From the NCBI RefSeq assembly GCF_001411555.2, contig NC_049904.1:22519370-22583369 (forward strand): 64,000 nucleotides of DNA. The letters are read 5' to 3'. How positions within the stretch are numbered: the stretch's first letter is position 1; each line of letters begins with the position of its first letter. Below the pieces are notes generated by a model, which had not been told where the DNA came from, made no database searches, and saw only the letters and a list, made by a program, of their open reading frames with translations. This DNA comes from Juglans regia (taxonomy: Eukaryota; Streptophyta; Magnoliopsida; Fagales; Juglandaceae). Positions 43,860 to 54,811 of the stretch are shown here, in pieces. Made by a program: the position numbers and the translations under genes.

Positions 43860-44140
43860 ACGTTCGAATGTTACTTACAAACATTTGAACATTGGCGCCA
43901 AAACATTTTACGTTCACATGTAGGTAGCCACATTGTTTGAACATATATATGACATTCAAACGTAAATTTGCTCTCCATTCAAACATAAATAAATTTTAAA
44001 AAAAAAAAGAACTCATATGTCTTTATTGACGGTTTCTAAAACCCGTCACAGAAAATACTTTTTAGTGACGGTTTTTCTGTAACGGTTTGGGGACAGTCAT
44101 AATTCTCCAGCCGTCACTAAAAAACAATTGTATTGTAGTG
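43860..44140. mobile_element. CACTA-type right terminus with subterminal repeats
   Basis: Ends ...CAATTGTATTGTAGTG at 44140, which is CACTACAATACAATTG on the other strand, a CACTA-class end. Just inside are inverted copies of AGTGACGG/CCGTCACT (44030-44120). At 43860-44000 six copies of a motif of the type CATTCAAACGTAA / CGTTCGAATGTTA lie in both orientations, like the subterminal transposase-binding repeats of CACTA elements. No left CACTAC end was found in the window, so the element is truncated or larger rearrangements occurred. Confidence 0.65.
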
Positions 44141-44210
44141 ATTCAACCTAATTAAGTTACGTGACTTATATTCACGTGCGGAATCTTGAAAACCATGAGA
44201 GATAAAGAAC

Positions 44211-44251
<41 letters not shown>

Positions 44252-45390
44252 CGAATCCATGAAATATATAATAGCTACGATCATCAAAGATGAGGTTGAA
44301 GTCATTGTCGGCCCCGTCCTAATTCAAAACTCTTAACGGACGTATATGATATGTTCTAGATTTATATAAAGAGAATTAATATCATGCATGTATGGATTAG
44401 AAACCAAAACTGCAGTAGGAGAAACAGTACCCCTCCAGTAGTCATTTTCACTGAAGAGTGCATATACGTCAAGGCATTAACATAAAATTATAATTACGTA
44501 CTCTATTAATTCATCTACATCCCCTTTTTCTTCTTTTAATTTGTGTTTTCTTTAACCATTTTAATATTTTTTACTCTATTAATTCTCTTTTAACTTCATA
44601 TATATTCTATGTATTTTGCACTTAACAACTTTAACTTAAAATAGAAAAATATATTGAATGTTGGATCGTATGGATCATTGACATATCCGTGTGACGAAGT
44701 TCTTTTTTTTTTTTTTTTTTAATTTCTTTCTTTCTAATGGCATCACAAAAAGTAATTCATGACTGTTTACTGTTCAATCGTCACAAAAAATTTTGTTTTT
44801 ATGACAGTTGGAAGTCTGTAACGTGTGTGTTTGATAATATTGTTTAAAGTCTTTTGAGTTGGGATTTGGGGGTTGGGGGCTTTCGTTGTCAACCGTAGTA
44901 CTAAAAGAGAGTTTTGTGTGCTTTAAAAAGAGAGAGTTTTGTAAATAAGTCTTGCTTAAAAGGTACCGATAGTTTCGACCAATCAAAATAATATAATTTT
45001 TTTTTTCTTTCACATATTTTTTAAATATTTAAGAAATTATAAAAATTTACTAATAATCATTTTTTTAATAATAATAATAAAAAAAAAGCATGGGTCCATT
45101 TGGGGGCCCGTTTATCAGTCCCCCCAAGCATTTTCCTTTGTGCATGAGAACAAATGAGTGCTAATGATATAAGTACAACTCATTTACAATTCATTTCACA
45201 ATTAATCAATGCAAGCATTTCGGCCACTTCATTAAAAATAAGTTTCCATTTTCGTTTCTGGTTTTAGGGGATAGATAAATCGTAAGTTTTTTCTATTTTA
45301 TGAAAGATTTTCACAATCTTGTATTGCGTAAACGAAAATTGGATGCATTAAGAAATTAGGTTGGAATGATTTTGTTATTATATTCAAGAG
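44141..45390. other. AT-rich intergenic, no gene
   Basis: Contains a (TA)n run (44213-44247) and a T20 run (44703-44722). The short minus-strand ORF at 44774-45013 has no recognisable content. No RNA gene seen. Confidence 0.5.
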
Positions 45391-45557
45391 TAATACTACA
45401 TACAGTCGTGGAATGTATAAACGTTGTATAATCGCTTTGAAAAATAATGAGATTTATAATTAAAAAATAAATTTATTTTCATGTAGATCCGTATTATTAT
45501 TTTTTTTTAAAGTGATTATACGGTACTTACACACTCACGACTGTAACTATCATTTTT
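45391..45557. mobile_element. MITE with ACAGTCGTG ends
   Basis: About 167 bp between TAATACTACATACAGTCGTG and CACGACTGTAACTATCATT (inverted ends TACAGTCGTG / CACGACTGTA). It includes ATAATCGCTTTGAAAAATAATG and TTTAAAGTGATTATACGG in inverted arrangement. Non-coding. I recall this type as abundant in walnut relatives; superfamily not determined. Confidence 0.65.
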
Positions 45558-45823
45558 CTATATTTAAGGCTAGCCAATATTACACATCTTCTAGTTTATA
45601 CATATTTTTAGTTTAATTAGTTTATATATTTTTCATATATATTCGTCCTTAGCCCTTTGGTAGATAAAGATTTTTTAAATGGACCACTTAACACATCTTG
45701 TAGTTTATATATTTTCTTATTCGTCCTTGTTGGTGGATGTAGACTTTTCTAAATGGACCACTAAAATAGGTTATTTTTGTGATTGATAAATTTTTAAATT
45801 TTATTTTGATTATATTATATTAA

Positions 45824-45861
<38 letters not shown>

Positions 45862-46246
45862 TTCTTGACAATTTTAAAATTCTTATTCCTTAAATGAGTT
45901 ATTATATTCTCAATTGATAATATTTAATTTTTAAAATTTAAATTTTAAAATTTAAAATTTTTCATTCAAATCAGATTATATGATCATGTAAATCACCTTT
46001 TTATGTGAGCACTATACGGACTTGAGAATAAAGTTTTTCTTAAAAAATATAAAAACATGACGGCACTCATCATTTCCCTTAATTATCTTGTTGCCATAAA
46101 TGCGCCTAAATTAAACAATTTTGACTTCAAACATTTCTGCCATTTAATTTTTCTGTTGAAAATTTGTAGTTCTCTATATGATCAAAAAGTACTCCTAGGA
46201 CTTTCAAATAAAAAAACCTTGGCAGTTCTGTTCAACTTATAGATTA
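45558..46246. other. AT-rich intergenic with tandem copies
   Basis: A ~110 bp unit (AGTTTATAT(A)TTTT...ATTCGTCCTT...GGTAGATAAAGATTTTTTAAATGGACCACT) is repeated at 45590-45690 and 45690-45765. A (TA)n run lies at 45828-45860. No gene. Confidence 0.5.
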
Positions 46247-46437
46247 GGGCTTCGTTTGGTTACCTAACTTCTCTCAATTCATCTCAATTTATTATTATAA
46301 TTTTTTTAAATTTTAACACAAAATATAATAAATAATTTAACTTTTTCAAATTCTAAAATAATAATAATATTAAAAAATAATATTCTAATAATATTTTATC
46401 ATCTCAACTCAACTCACTTCAACATCCAAACACAACC
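46247..46437. mobile_element. Tourist-like MITE, cluster member 1
   Basis: GGGCTTCGTTTGG...CCAAACACAACC with flanks TTA/TAA; core AATAATAATATTAAAAAATA. Same family as 26777-27011. Confidence 0.7.
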
Positions 46438-46459
46438 TAAATATGCATCTTTTGGATAG

Positions 46460-46637
46460 TGAGTTTGAATCTAAATTATCTCATCTCATCTTATTATTAG
46501 AATTTTTTTAAATTTTTACATAAAATATAATAAATAATTTAATTTTTAAAAATTTAAAATAATAATAATATTAAAAAATAATATTTTATTCAACTTTCAA
46601 CTGAACTCAATTCAGTTTAACGTTCACACGCAGCTTA
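46460..46637. mobile_element. Tourist-like MITE, cluster member 2
   Basis: TTTTGGATAGTGAGTTTGAAT...TATCTCATCTCATC and the AATAATAATATTAAAAAATA core, ending GTTCACACGCAGC. Same orientation as member 1; ends diverged. Confidence 0.6.
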
Positions 46638-46649
46638 AAATGAGATCAA

Positions 46650-46866
46650 GGAGAGGTTTCGATTCAAAACTCACATCAACTCATCTCATTATTATAACTT
46701 TCTCAAATTCCCACACAAAATATAATAAACAATTCAACTTTTTTAAATTCTAAAATAACTTTCTTAAATTCTCACACTAAATATAATAAATAATTCAATT
46801 TTTATTATACTATTCATAAATTATCTCAACCCATCTCAACTCATCTCTGAATCCAAACATCTCCAA
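46650..46866. mobile_element. Tourist-like MITE, cluster member 3
   Basis: GGTTTCGATTCAAAACTCAC...CATCTCTGAATCCAAACATC. It contains a partial internal duplication (CTTTCTCAAATTC / CTTTCTTAAATTC). Confidence 0.6.
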
Positions 46867-46904
46867 AGAATTATGCATGTTTTGGCCAAAAAGAGATCAA
46901 GAAT

Positions 46905-47116
46905 TAGGTTTTGATAATAAGAGTTTAGATGAGATAGATGAGAATCAAGATTTTAATAAAATATTATTATAATATAATTTTTTAATATAATTTTTATTTT
47001 GAGATTTGAATAAGTTGAATTATTTATTATATTTTATTTAAAATTTTGAAAAAATTATAATAATTAGATCAAATGAGATGAGATGAGTTGAGATAATTTT
47101 TTAATCCAAATAAGAC
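46905..47116. mobile_element. Tourist-like MITE, cluster member 4 (opposite orientation)
   Basis: GAGTTTAGATGAGATAGATG...TTTTTTAATATAATTTTTATTTTGAG...AAATGAGATGAGATGAG...TCCAAATAAGACCTTAA, the reverse complement arrangement of members 1-3. Confidence 0.6.
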
Positions 47117-47124
47117 CTTAATTA

Positions 47125-47351
47125 GCTCGTCTGAAAACTTTGAATATTTTATAATAGATGTGAATAATGTTGAAATAGTTTTAGTTACAATATTTTATTT
47201 GATTTTGAAAAATGAGCGAGAAAAAGTTGAATAAAAATATTATAAAATTAAAAAATTGTTTGAATATAATTTTTGTTTTAAATTTTAAAAAAGTTTTATG
47301 TTTTGTGTTTTGTTTGGAATGTTGGAATAATTATAATGATTAGATGAAAAA

Positions 47352-47384
<33 letters not shown>

Positions 47385-47455
47385 TATATTTAAGTGATGT
47401 TTGAAAAAAAAATATCTAAAATTCTTGAGAATACCTTGTTACCCAAAGAATGGGC
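47125..47455. mobile_element. MITE, long variant, with (ATT)n expansion
   Basis: GAGCGAGAAAAAGTTGAATAAAA, TTTTGTTTTAAATTTTAAAAAAG and TTGTTACCCAAAGAATGGGCC match 25053-25345 and 29812-30122. A run of about eleven ATT units (47350-47383) has expanded inside it. Confidence 0.6.
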
Positions 47456-47966
47456 CATAATCTAATTAATCTAAATCCCAAACTTCAATTATGAAACAGT
47501 TAATGTTTGCACTGAGAAGGAAAAATACAACTTTTCATCATATTAATATCGAGAAATTCTATTTATTATCTCTACATCGCACATTTATTTTTATTTTTTT
47601 AATAAGTGTGTAGTATAGAGATGTTGAATAGAAGAACTCATTAATATCTATGAAAACTTTTAAATTAAAACCTATAATAATCCCGTCTCTTATACTAAAA
47701 ATTTTAGATTTACAAGAATAGTCTTCAGGTTTTCATGTAGGATTATCTTTTTGCTCTTCGGATTTTCAACTTTGTCAATTTACGCCCTGGAAAGGATTAA
47801 TAAAAGTATAAAATTGTTTTAAAAATATTATCAAAGAAATAAAAAGAAAGAAAGACCCTTACGATCGAAATCTTAAAAACTGTTCAAATGATCAAAAATA
47901 AGTATCAAAATATTTTTAATATAGAAAGACCGAAAAACAAACAAAAATAGAAAAAAAAAATTTGAA
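47456..47966. other. AT-rich intergenic, no gene
   Basis: Nothing beyond homopolymer-rich, non-coding sequence. Confidence 0.5.
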
Positions 47967-48106
47967 TACTACAAGAAATGCTGCCTTTCCCGGCGATAAT
48001 CGCTTCAAATAATCTTTTCTAACGATTTTTATTACGCCGAATGTTCATTGCAAAAAATTTTAAAAGGTAAAAAATTTAGAAATAAAAGGCCTTATTTCTT
48101 GTAGTA
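47967..48106. mobile_element. Mini-CACTA element (140 bp)
   Basis: Perfect 13 bp inverted ends TACTACAAGAAAT / ATTTCTTGTAGTA, close to the common plant CACTACAAGAAA terminus. Flanked by GAA on both sides (47964-47966 and 48107-48109), the 3 bp duplication typical of CACTA. Interior non-coding (GGCGATAATCGCTTC, ACGATTTTTATTACGCCG). Confidence 0.8.
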
Positions 48107-48349
48107 GAATGCAAAAGCATTTTAAAAATAAAAAAATTTTAAAAGTATATAAATGCTTGAATTTAAACAACAACAACAACAACAACAATAATAATAATAA
48201 TAAAAGAAAGAAAATTTGTAATTTTTTCTATACATTTTTTTGTACTTAACCAAAAGTTGTAAAATAGGACATGTAATTAATAAGTACCCATCTCTCATTT
48301 ATATATTTTTTGGTGATTAATATCACTAATGCACCTCACTTTTTACCAT
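48107..48349. repeat. Simple repeats
   Basis: (CAA)n/(TAA)n run at 48168-48202; otherwise AT-rich and non-coding. Confidence 0.7.
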
Positions 48350-50590
48350 TCTAATAGATATATATATATATATATATACTAGCGGTTGGGCAATGTGCGA
48401 GGCACATTTGCCCAGTTGAAAAATAACTTATTTTGTAAAATATAAATATGTTTTGGGTTAAAAAAAAAAACGTAATCATAAGTAAAATAAGTAATATATA
48501 GAGAATTTTTTATGAACTCAATTTCTGCACCTAACAAGTGAAAAGAGATATGGAGAATTTTTGTGATAGTGATAGTACTTCACTGCATAAATCGAAGCAA
48601 TCCAACTGAAGAAAAAAAAATGAGAAGTGGTAAAATGAAGGGTTGGATTTAAATCTTAAAAATTTTAATGTACCAGCAGCAGTTTCGTCCTTAAAAAAAT
48701 AACACATGTAGACATCATATCCTTAGATATGATTTGGATCGATGTATTAATAGTAGTGACATGGTTTGTGAATAGTAATATATAAAATTATTTGGATTAA
48801 GATGTTTTATTTGATTTTAGAAAATGAGAGAAAAAAAGTTAAAATAAAAATATTATAAAAGTTAAAATATTATTGAAAAATAATTTTTTAATGTAGTTTT
48901 TGTTTTAAAATTTAAAAAATTTATATTTAAGAAAATTGTAATGATTAGATTAACAAATTAAAAAATATTTTATATTTAAATAATATTTTAAAAAATATAT
49001 AAAAATTTCTGAAAATTAAGAATCTATTAATCTCTTCCTCGAACTCAATAATTTTGTTTGGGAAGAGATAGATTGTCAATTCCCTCCTGACCCAATGATG
49101 TTGTAAATTTTTTATTTTTTTAAAAATGTTTATGATGATTAAAAAAATACATGAAAAAAAGAAAAGAAAAATAAAAAAATGAAATACATATTTATGACAT
49201 ATTTTCAGGTTACTTTTTTATTAGTTGTAGCAGTTCTCTTTAGTTAATTAAGAATATTATCATATTTAAATTATGTTAAAACTCTAATTATTTATATAGT
49301 TATACTTTTTTAAAAATATTTAACAAAATTTCATTATTTATTTAATGATGAAATATTAGTATTTTATAAATGGCTTGGTTATTTTGAAATTAGTAGTACT
49401 TGTGTAAAATCCTGTATGTCGTAAGATTTTTTAAATGATAAAAAAAGTACATTTGCCACATCCGTCAAATTGAAGAAAAAAATAAATATAATTTCAAATA
49501 TTAAAATAGTCTAATGTATAAGAATAAAATTATTATTTATTTATGTTCATAATTTATTATGAAATTTAAATTATATTAAAAATTCAAATTAATTAGATAA
49601 TTTTTTTTGCTTAAAAATGTACAGTAAAATTTTATTATTTATTTAACGATAAAAAATTAGTATTTTAATTATCTATTTTATGTTAGTTTAAATCAATATT
49701 TAAACTTCTATCGTTAGATTAAATCTGAAAATTAAAGATAAAGAGTTGTAATTTAAAACCTATAAACCAATATTTTTCCCCACCTTTCATTTCTCCCTCT
49801 CTCTCATTCCCCACGCACGATTGTGGTATTACGTCGCACATTGACATTCACACGGAAGAACCTAAAAAGAAACAAAAAAACAAAACAAACGTGAAAACAA
49901 GGAAAAAACGTCTTTACTGTTCATTACTGTTATACTGTTTAGGAATATGTGAAAAAAAAAAATCACACAGCCTCTTTACTGTTCATTACTGTTGATTAAC
50001 AGTAATAGGATAGCCTCTTTTAAGATATAGACAGATATATATATATATAAATTGAAGTTAATTTTAAGTGTATGATAGAATATTTATATTTTAATTATCT
50101 ATTTTATGTTAGTTTAAATCAATATTTAAACTTCTACCGTTAGATTAAATTTGAAGATTAAAAATGATATATCACTTTTAGTATTACTCTATAAAAGTCT
50201 AAATAACTTAAATAAAAATCTAAAAAATACTTATCACACAAATTTGATCCAATCAATTCAATTATATATACTTGCTTTTACAAATTCTAATACAATCACT
50301 AAAAATTCAAAAATTATAAGTAAGAATTACATAACAATCCAACTATAAAGCAAGCATTTGACAGAAGTAATAATTTATTTTACTCTTTAGATGAATACAA
50401 AAAAAAGTATATTTAAAGAGAAAGAAGTAATATAAACACTTGCGGAAAAAAACATGCAAAAAAAAAAACTTTACACTGTTTATTACTGTTGATGATGAAG
50501 GTAATATAAACAATTGCATTGTTCATTACTGCTGATGAACAGTGACATCAACAGTAATAAACAGTACATGCATAGCCACTTTTAAGTATA
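48350..50590 (+). mobile_element. Possible Helitron-related segment with duplicated end
   Basis: TCTAATAGATATATA...ACTAGCGGTTGGGC followed by a GTGCGAGGCACATTTGCCC palindrome (48375-48420) resembles 5' ends of plant Helitrons. A block TTAATTATCTATTTTATGTT...CTTCTA(T/C)CGTTAGATTAAAT occurs at 49667-49745 and again at 50092-50165. Each copy is followed by hairpin-forming TTTACTGTTCATTACTGTTGAT(T/G)AACAG (49975-50010 and 50466-50550) and GCC(T/A)CTTTTAAG(A)TATAG. No Rep/helicase ORF and no exact CTRR end were identified. A MITE lies inside at 48729-49050. Confidence 0.35.
48729..49050. mobile_element. MITE, GAGATGA family (long variant)
   Basis: GATTTGGATCGATG...GTTTGTGAATAGTAATATATA...GAAAATGAGAGAAAAAAAG...TTGTAATGATTAG, as in the other long variants, diverged at the right end. 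Confidence 0.5.
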
Positions 50591-52670
50591 GGCGCCTCTT
50601 GAGGCGCAGATGTATCTTTTTGTAAAAAGAAAAATTTTACTTATGATTCTTATACTGCATATCTATTCTTATTTTTTATCTTTTTTTTTTATTTTTTATT
50701 TTTTTAATAAATATGTAAGGTAAGAATGATAAATAGAATTCAAAAGAAAAAAAAAATAGAAATATTTGTGAACACTGTAAAAGAAATCTCTCTCTGTAGT
50801 AAAAAAAAAAAACAAAAAATCTTCACAACCTCCTAGCACTCCACACTCCATATTATTTTTAATTTTTATTATTTTTTTATTTTATTAAATATTTATTATA
50901 TAAATAATGAATAAATAATTTGAAATAATTTAAAAAGAATAAACTCAAAAAAAAATTTAAAAAAATATTAAAAATTTTAAAAATTTTAAAAAATATAGAG
51001 TGTGAAATGTGGTGGAAGTTGTGTAGCAAAACTCAAAAAAAAAAAAATTGCATTATCTCTCTCCCTTGACTTTTACATGTCTTTGTTTGCTTCCTTAACA
51101 ATGCACGTAGATATAAAACACACACTTCGAAGGAAGAACAAGGAGATGAAAACCCTCTACTCCTCCCTCCTATTTGTACGGGGAGTACTTAATTTACACG
51201 TAAACAAAAACGCGGCAAATGTGGCAACACAGGAGAATTATTGAGATTCCCACCCACGTGTAAGATATCTAGTGGTCTGTCGTGTTCGAAAATTCATTCG
51301 TGGCAGCAGTGGAGGACTTTAGGTGGACCCCAGCACCACCTCCAACGCGGAGCCGGATCCGTCGGGTGCGCCGAGCTGTATGGACCTTTCTTATTAATTA
51401 TCCGTATATACATATATAATTAATAATAGCTTCACAGCTACGGCCACGCCTTCCTTCCTTTACACAATCATTGGTGAATGGTGTTTGGTTCGGCTAGGCT
51501 TCGGCTCTCCGGCTTTATTAAACCCTACCAATTCTATTTTTGTCTTTTTATGATTAAAAAAAGTCGAAAACATCTTCCTCTTGTTACCAATAATCTTTTT
51601 TAGGGTTAGTTTGGATAAATATGAGAATAGTCAATTATTTAATATTTTATAATTATTTTTTTATAGCATTTATAGAATATTTGATATCACTTTATTATTT
51701 AAACCCAACTTTAATCATCTTTCTAACTTCTTATTATTTTTTAGAGAAGAATAAATAAAATTTTAAGAAATTCATATAAATATCTAACTTTTCCGAAAAT
51801 ATATCGCAAGAATTCGTACATCAAATTATATGGATCGATTCAATATTGTTTATACATAAACTTCTTTTGTACTTTGGCCTTAATTTTCTCATTAGTCAAA
51901 GCTTTTAATTAAGAGGCAAATTTGAACATGTAATTGACTTTAGACTTAGAGGTATTGATTAATCTTGATTTCCATCTTCCCAATTCTTCAAGCAATGCTT
52001 GAGAAATAATTTTACACTATCTCATAAGATTTCTAGTACAACACCATTACAACCTAATATATGTTTTTACATTTCGCTAAGCTTTTGGTAAATGATCGAT
52101 TGGAAAATTGAAATTGTGATTTTTTTTAATTAAAAGACATTTGAATTGAAGTTATGTACTTTTATAGAAAATGCTAGATGTATTTAATAAAAATTTACTC
52201 CTCTAAGTATCAGTTATTAATAAATTAAAAATTATTAAATTTTAAATTTTAAAAAAATTAATAAATTGAGTTTTATAAATAAAAATATAAGTATATATAA
52301 CAAATTCTACTTTTATAAAAAAAAGTATTAAAACCTAAATATGACCAAGTTTAAAACCTGATCAACCAAAGCTGAGCCGATTTAGTCAAGTCAATGCATC
52401 AGCCACACAAGCTGCAGTCATAATGAAACTAAAACGAAAACAAAAACAAAAGCACAATCCGTGAGCCGTAAGTAAAGAGCTGTATAGCCTGTATTGTGCA
52501 GCCGACTAAACAAGAGAAAACACTGACAAAAAACTCATTATTTTGCGAGAGAGAGAGAGAGAGAGAGATGGGATCACACTCAACGCCTTTATGGTGAGTC
52601 TGGTGACGCCATCTCTCGCAACACAAAGTCGCAAGCAATCAGTTGTACACAGCACGATTTGCCTTCTCCC
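50591..52670. other. Intergenic, upstream of the S40-like gene
   Basis: Mostly AT-rich. The segment 51130-51420 is of higher complexity (CACGTG G-box at 51255-51260; GC-rich 51300-51390, CCACCTCCAACGCGGAGCC) but has no convincing ORF or splice pattern. A MITE-like start (GGTTAGTTTGGATAAATATG, 51605) has no clear partner. (GA)n run at 52547-52568. Confidence 0.45.
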
Positions 52671-52673
52671 CCC

Positions 52674-52680
52674 TATAAAA
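52674..52680 (+). promoter_or_regulatory. TATA box of the S40-like gene
   Basis: TATAAAA inside CCCCCCTATAAAAACCCCCC, 83-89 bp before the start codon at 52763, with a pyrimidine-rich leader (CTCTTTTTCTCTCATTTTC) between. Transcription would start near 52705. Confidence 0.7.
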
Positions 52681-52762
52681 ACCCCCCACCACATTTCCCT
52701 TCTTCCATTCTAATCTCTTTTTCTCTCATTTTCTTTCATTTAATTTCTCTTTTCATTTTCCC

Positions 52763-53101
52763 ATGGCCAAGGAGCTCGAAGAACTCCAAGAATGCGATGT
52801 CATTTTTCCCGATCAAATGGGTCGCCATAACATGCCCAAGAAGTCCAACTCCGAGAAGAGAATGGCCAACTCGCCTCCCCTCGGTATCCCGGATAGAATA
52901 TTCCGCCGCTTGGTTAGCGATGACCTTGACGACGCACGGGAAGACGGGGAAATGGTACCTCCCCACGTTATCATAGAGCGGCGAATCGCCGGGAAAATGG
53001 CGTTCTCTCTTTGCACCGGCAACGGGAGGACTCTCAAGGGCCGGGATTTAAGCCATGTTCGGAATTCGATTCTCAGAATGACTGGCTTTTTGGAAACGTG
53101 A
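52763..53101 (+). CDS. S40-like / DUF584 senescence-regulator family protein
   Basis: 112 aa, single exon, first ATG after the TATA box (MAKELEELQECDVIFPDQMG). The C-terminal half carries the family signature: a PLGIPD motif (residues ~40-45), VPPHVIIERRIAGKMAFSLC (~65-85) and the diagnostic GNGRTLKGRDLSHVRNSILR followed by MTGFLE. The family includes barley S40 and the Arabidopsis S40 proteins, small proteins linked to leaf senescence and stress and reported as nuclear; biochemical role unknown. The length is at the short end for the family. The short N-terminus is charged and low-complexity. No transmembrane segment. The promoter has a CACGTG box 1.5 kb upstream, too far to weigh. Lineage assignment is by motif memory. 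Confidence 0.85.
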   Translation: MAKELEELQECDVIFPDQMGRHNMPKKSNSEKRMANSPPLGIPDRIFRRLVSDDLDDAREDGEMVPPHVIIERRIAGKMAFSLCTGNGRTLKGRDLSHVRNSILRMTGFLET

Positions 53102-53697
53102 CGACTGTTTTAATCTATGAGTCTATACCATTACCTGTATTAATCCATGGCCGCGAGGCCGCGACTACTCTTTGTTTTTTTTTTATTTCAATGAAATGTT
53201 ACGCAGTAGTGAAAAGGAAAATACTTTCATTCGGCACTGTTCATGTTCACTTGTTCTTATCTATTTATTTTAGCAATTGGGGATTAATGTCATTCATTAA
53301 TAGACATATAAAAATCCGGAATAAGAAACTGAATTTGGTTTTATGGGTTCCTTATGATTGGTTTTTTGTTGTTTTTTAATTGCGTGTAGTTGAAGTTTTT
53401 GACTTTTGATCAGGCTGTCTTTTTTAATTTATATGTATGTGTGAATGCTGCAGTAAACTGCTCTTTTGTTCTGGTTCTCTCCTCCATGATTAATTTGCAG
53501 GAAGCTGAATGTACCACTACTGCTTTCAAACAGAGTTGCAGCTTTGTCTGGTTTTGGGACAGAATATTCCAACGTTAACAGCCTGTTATTGTGCGTCTCT
53601 GCTTGTGCGGGTGTGGGTGTCATGTGTCGGGAAGAGATATAGATTATCTTACTAATATGTAACCATTTAAAATTTATTCTTTGGACGAGTCATTTAG
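53102..53697 (+). other. 3' region of the S40-like gene
   Basis: Probably 3' UTR followed by spacer. TTTGCAG at 53495-53501 precedes a normal-complexity stretch (53502-53640) that could be a spliced 3' UTR exon, but no ORF of note is present. Exact transcript end not determined. Confidence 0.4.
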
Positions 53698-53865
53698 TCT
53701 TGTTTGTATTTACAGTCTATTTCAATTCATTTCAATTTATCTCAACTCATATTATTATTATATACCATTTTAACTCACAAATCTCACTATTATTTATAAC
53801 GCATCTCACTACTATTTACAATTCATCTCAACTCATCTTCGAATCCAAACAATACTTAATATCCG
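53698..53865. mobile_element. MITE, ATCTCAACTCATC family
   Basis: GTCTTGTTTGTATTTACAG...CATTTCAATTTATCTCAACTC...ACAATTCATCTCAACTCATC...GAATCCAAACAATACTTA; contains tandem AATCTCACTATTATTTATAA-type copies. A further diverged piece follows at 54000-54170. Confidence 0.55.
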
Positions 53866-54607
53866 TCAGTTCAGCCTAATTTTAAATTAAATATAATTTT
53901 TAAATATATAATTTTCAAATCACTAAACTCACTTTAACTCTATATGGCATCACAATTTTTTTCAACTCAAAATTTTTTTACACGAGAAATTTATAAATCT
54001 TTTTCAATTTCTCATAAATATGTCTAAATATATCTTAACATTTAAATTCATCTAAACTCATCTTAAGTAGACCCTACAAAATTCACTCTACCATCTCAAC
54101 TAATTATTACTATTTATAAAGAATTCAATTCATCTCAACTCAGCTTAACATCTAAACCGAACCTTAAAATTATGACATTAATTATGTCACGTATGATAGA
54201 ATTTAAGATAAATAATATTATTATTGTTTATGTCTACTTATAAACTTTGAGATTATCCTGATTGAGGCAAGGTTAAACTTGAGTGTTATCCTTGCGTATT
54301 TATTGAGTACTACTCAATAAAGAATCATTTTAATCTGCCATATTTGGGTATATATCTAACCCACAAGATAACACTGGAACTAGTTTGGGACCCAAAAGTA
54401 AATGAGTTTGGTTGATTTTTGACCATTTAAGGTTAATAAAATAAGTTGTGACCATAAGCTGTCATGACTCAATGATCAATCAGTTTTGGATGGATCTTTG
54501 GGTCTAGATCGAGAGTAGAGACAACCAAATAAATCTAGAACTCGGAGAGCTTAAAAGGGGATTTGGATTTTTTAGAGTTCATGATAAAATTTTAAGCTCT
54601 TAACGGA
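53866..54607. other. AT-rich intergenic, no gene
   Basis: Diverged MITE fragment at ~53930-54170 (ATCTCAACTCAGCTTAACATC); otherwise nothing recognised. Confidence 0.45.
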
Positions 54608-54811
54608 TTCAGAAATTATTTCATCTCATCACATCTCATTATTATAATTTTTTTTAATTTTTATATAAAATATAACAAATAATTTAACTTTTTTAAATCT
54701 CAAAATAATATTAATATTAAAAAATAATATTCTAATAATATTTTATTCAACTTTCAACTTTAATCTAAAACTAATATCTCATCTCATCTCACTATCCAAA
54801 CCATATCTAAA
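54608..54811. mobile_element. Tourist-like MITE
   Basis: GATTCAGAAATTATTTCATC...ATCACATCTCATTATTATAA...AATATTAAAAAATAATATTC...TCATCTCATCTCACTATCCAAACC. Same core as 46247-46437. Followed by a tandem ATCTAAATGTTAGAGAATTA duplication (54806-54846). Confidence 0.6.

Noticed and set aside
44213..44247. Long (TA)n runs (also 28039-28330, 45828-45860, 48358-48378)
   Set aside because: Considered as origin or matrix-attachment signals; simple dinucleotide microsatellites explain them.
52736..53037. Minus-strand and alternative-frame ORFs over the S40-like gene
   Set aside because: The plus-strand frame 52763-53101 carries the conserved GRTLKGRDL family motif; the others have none.
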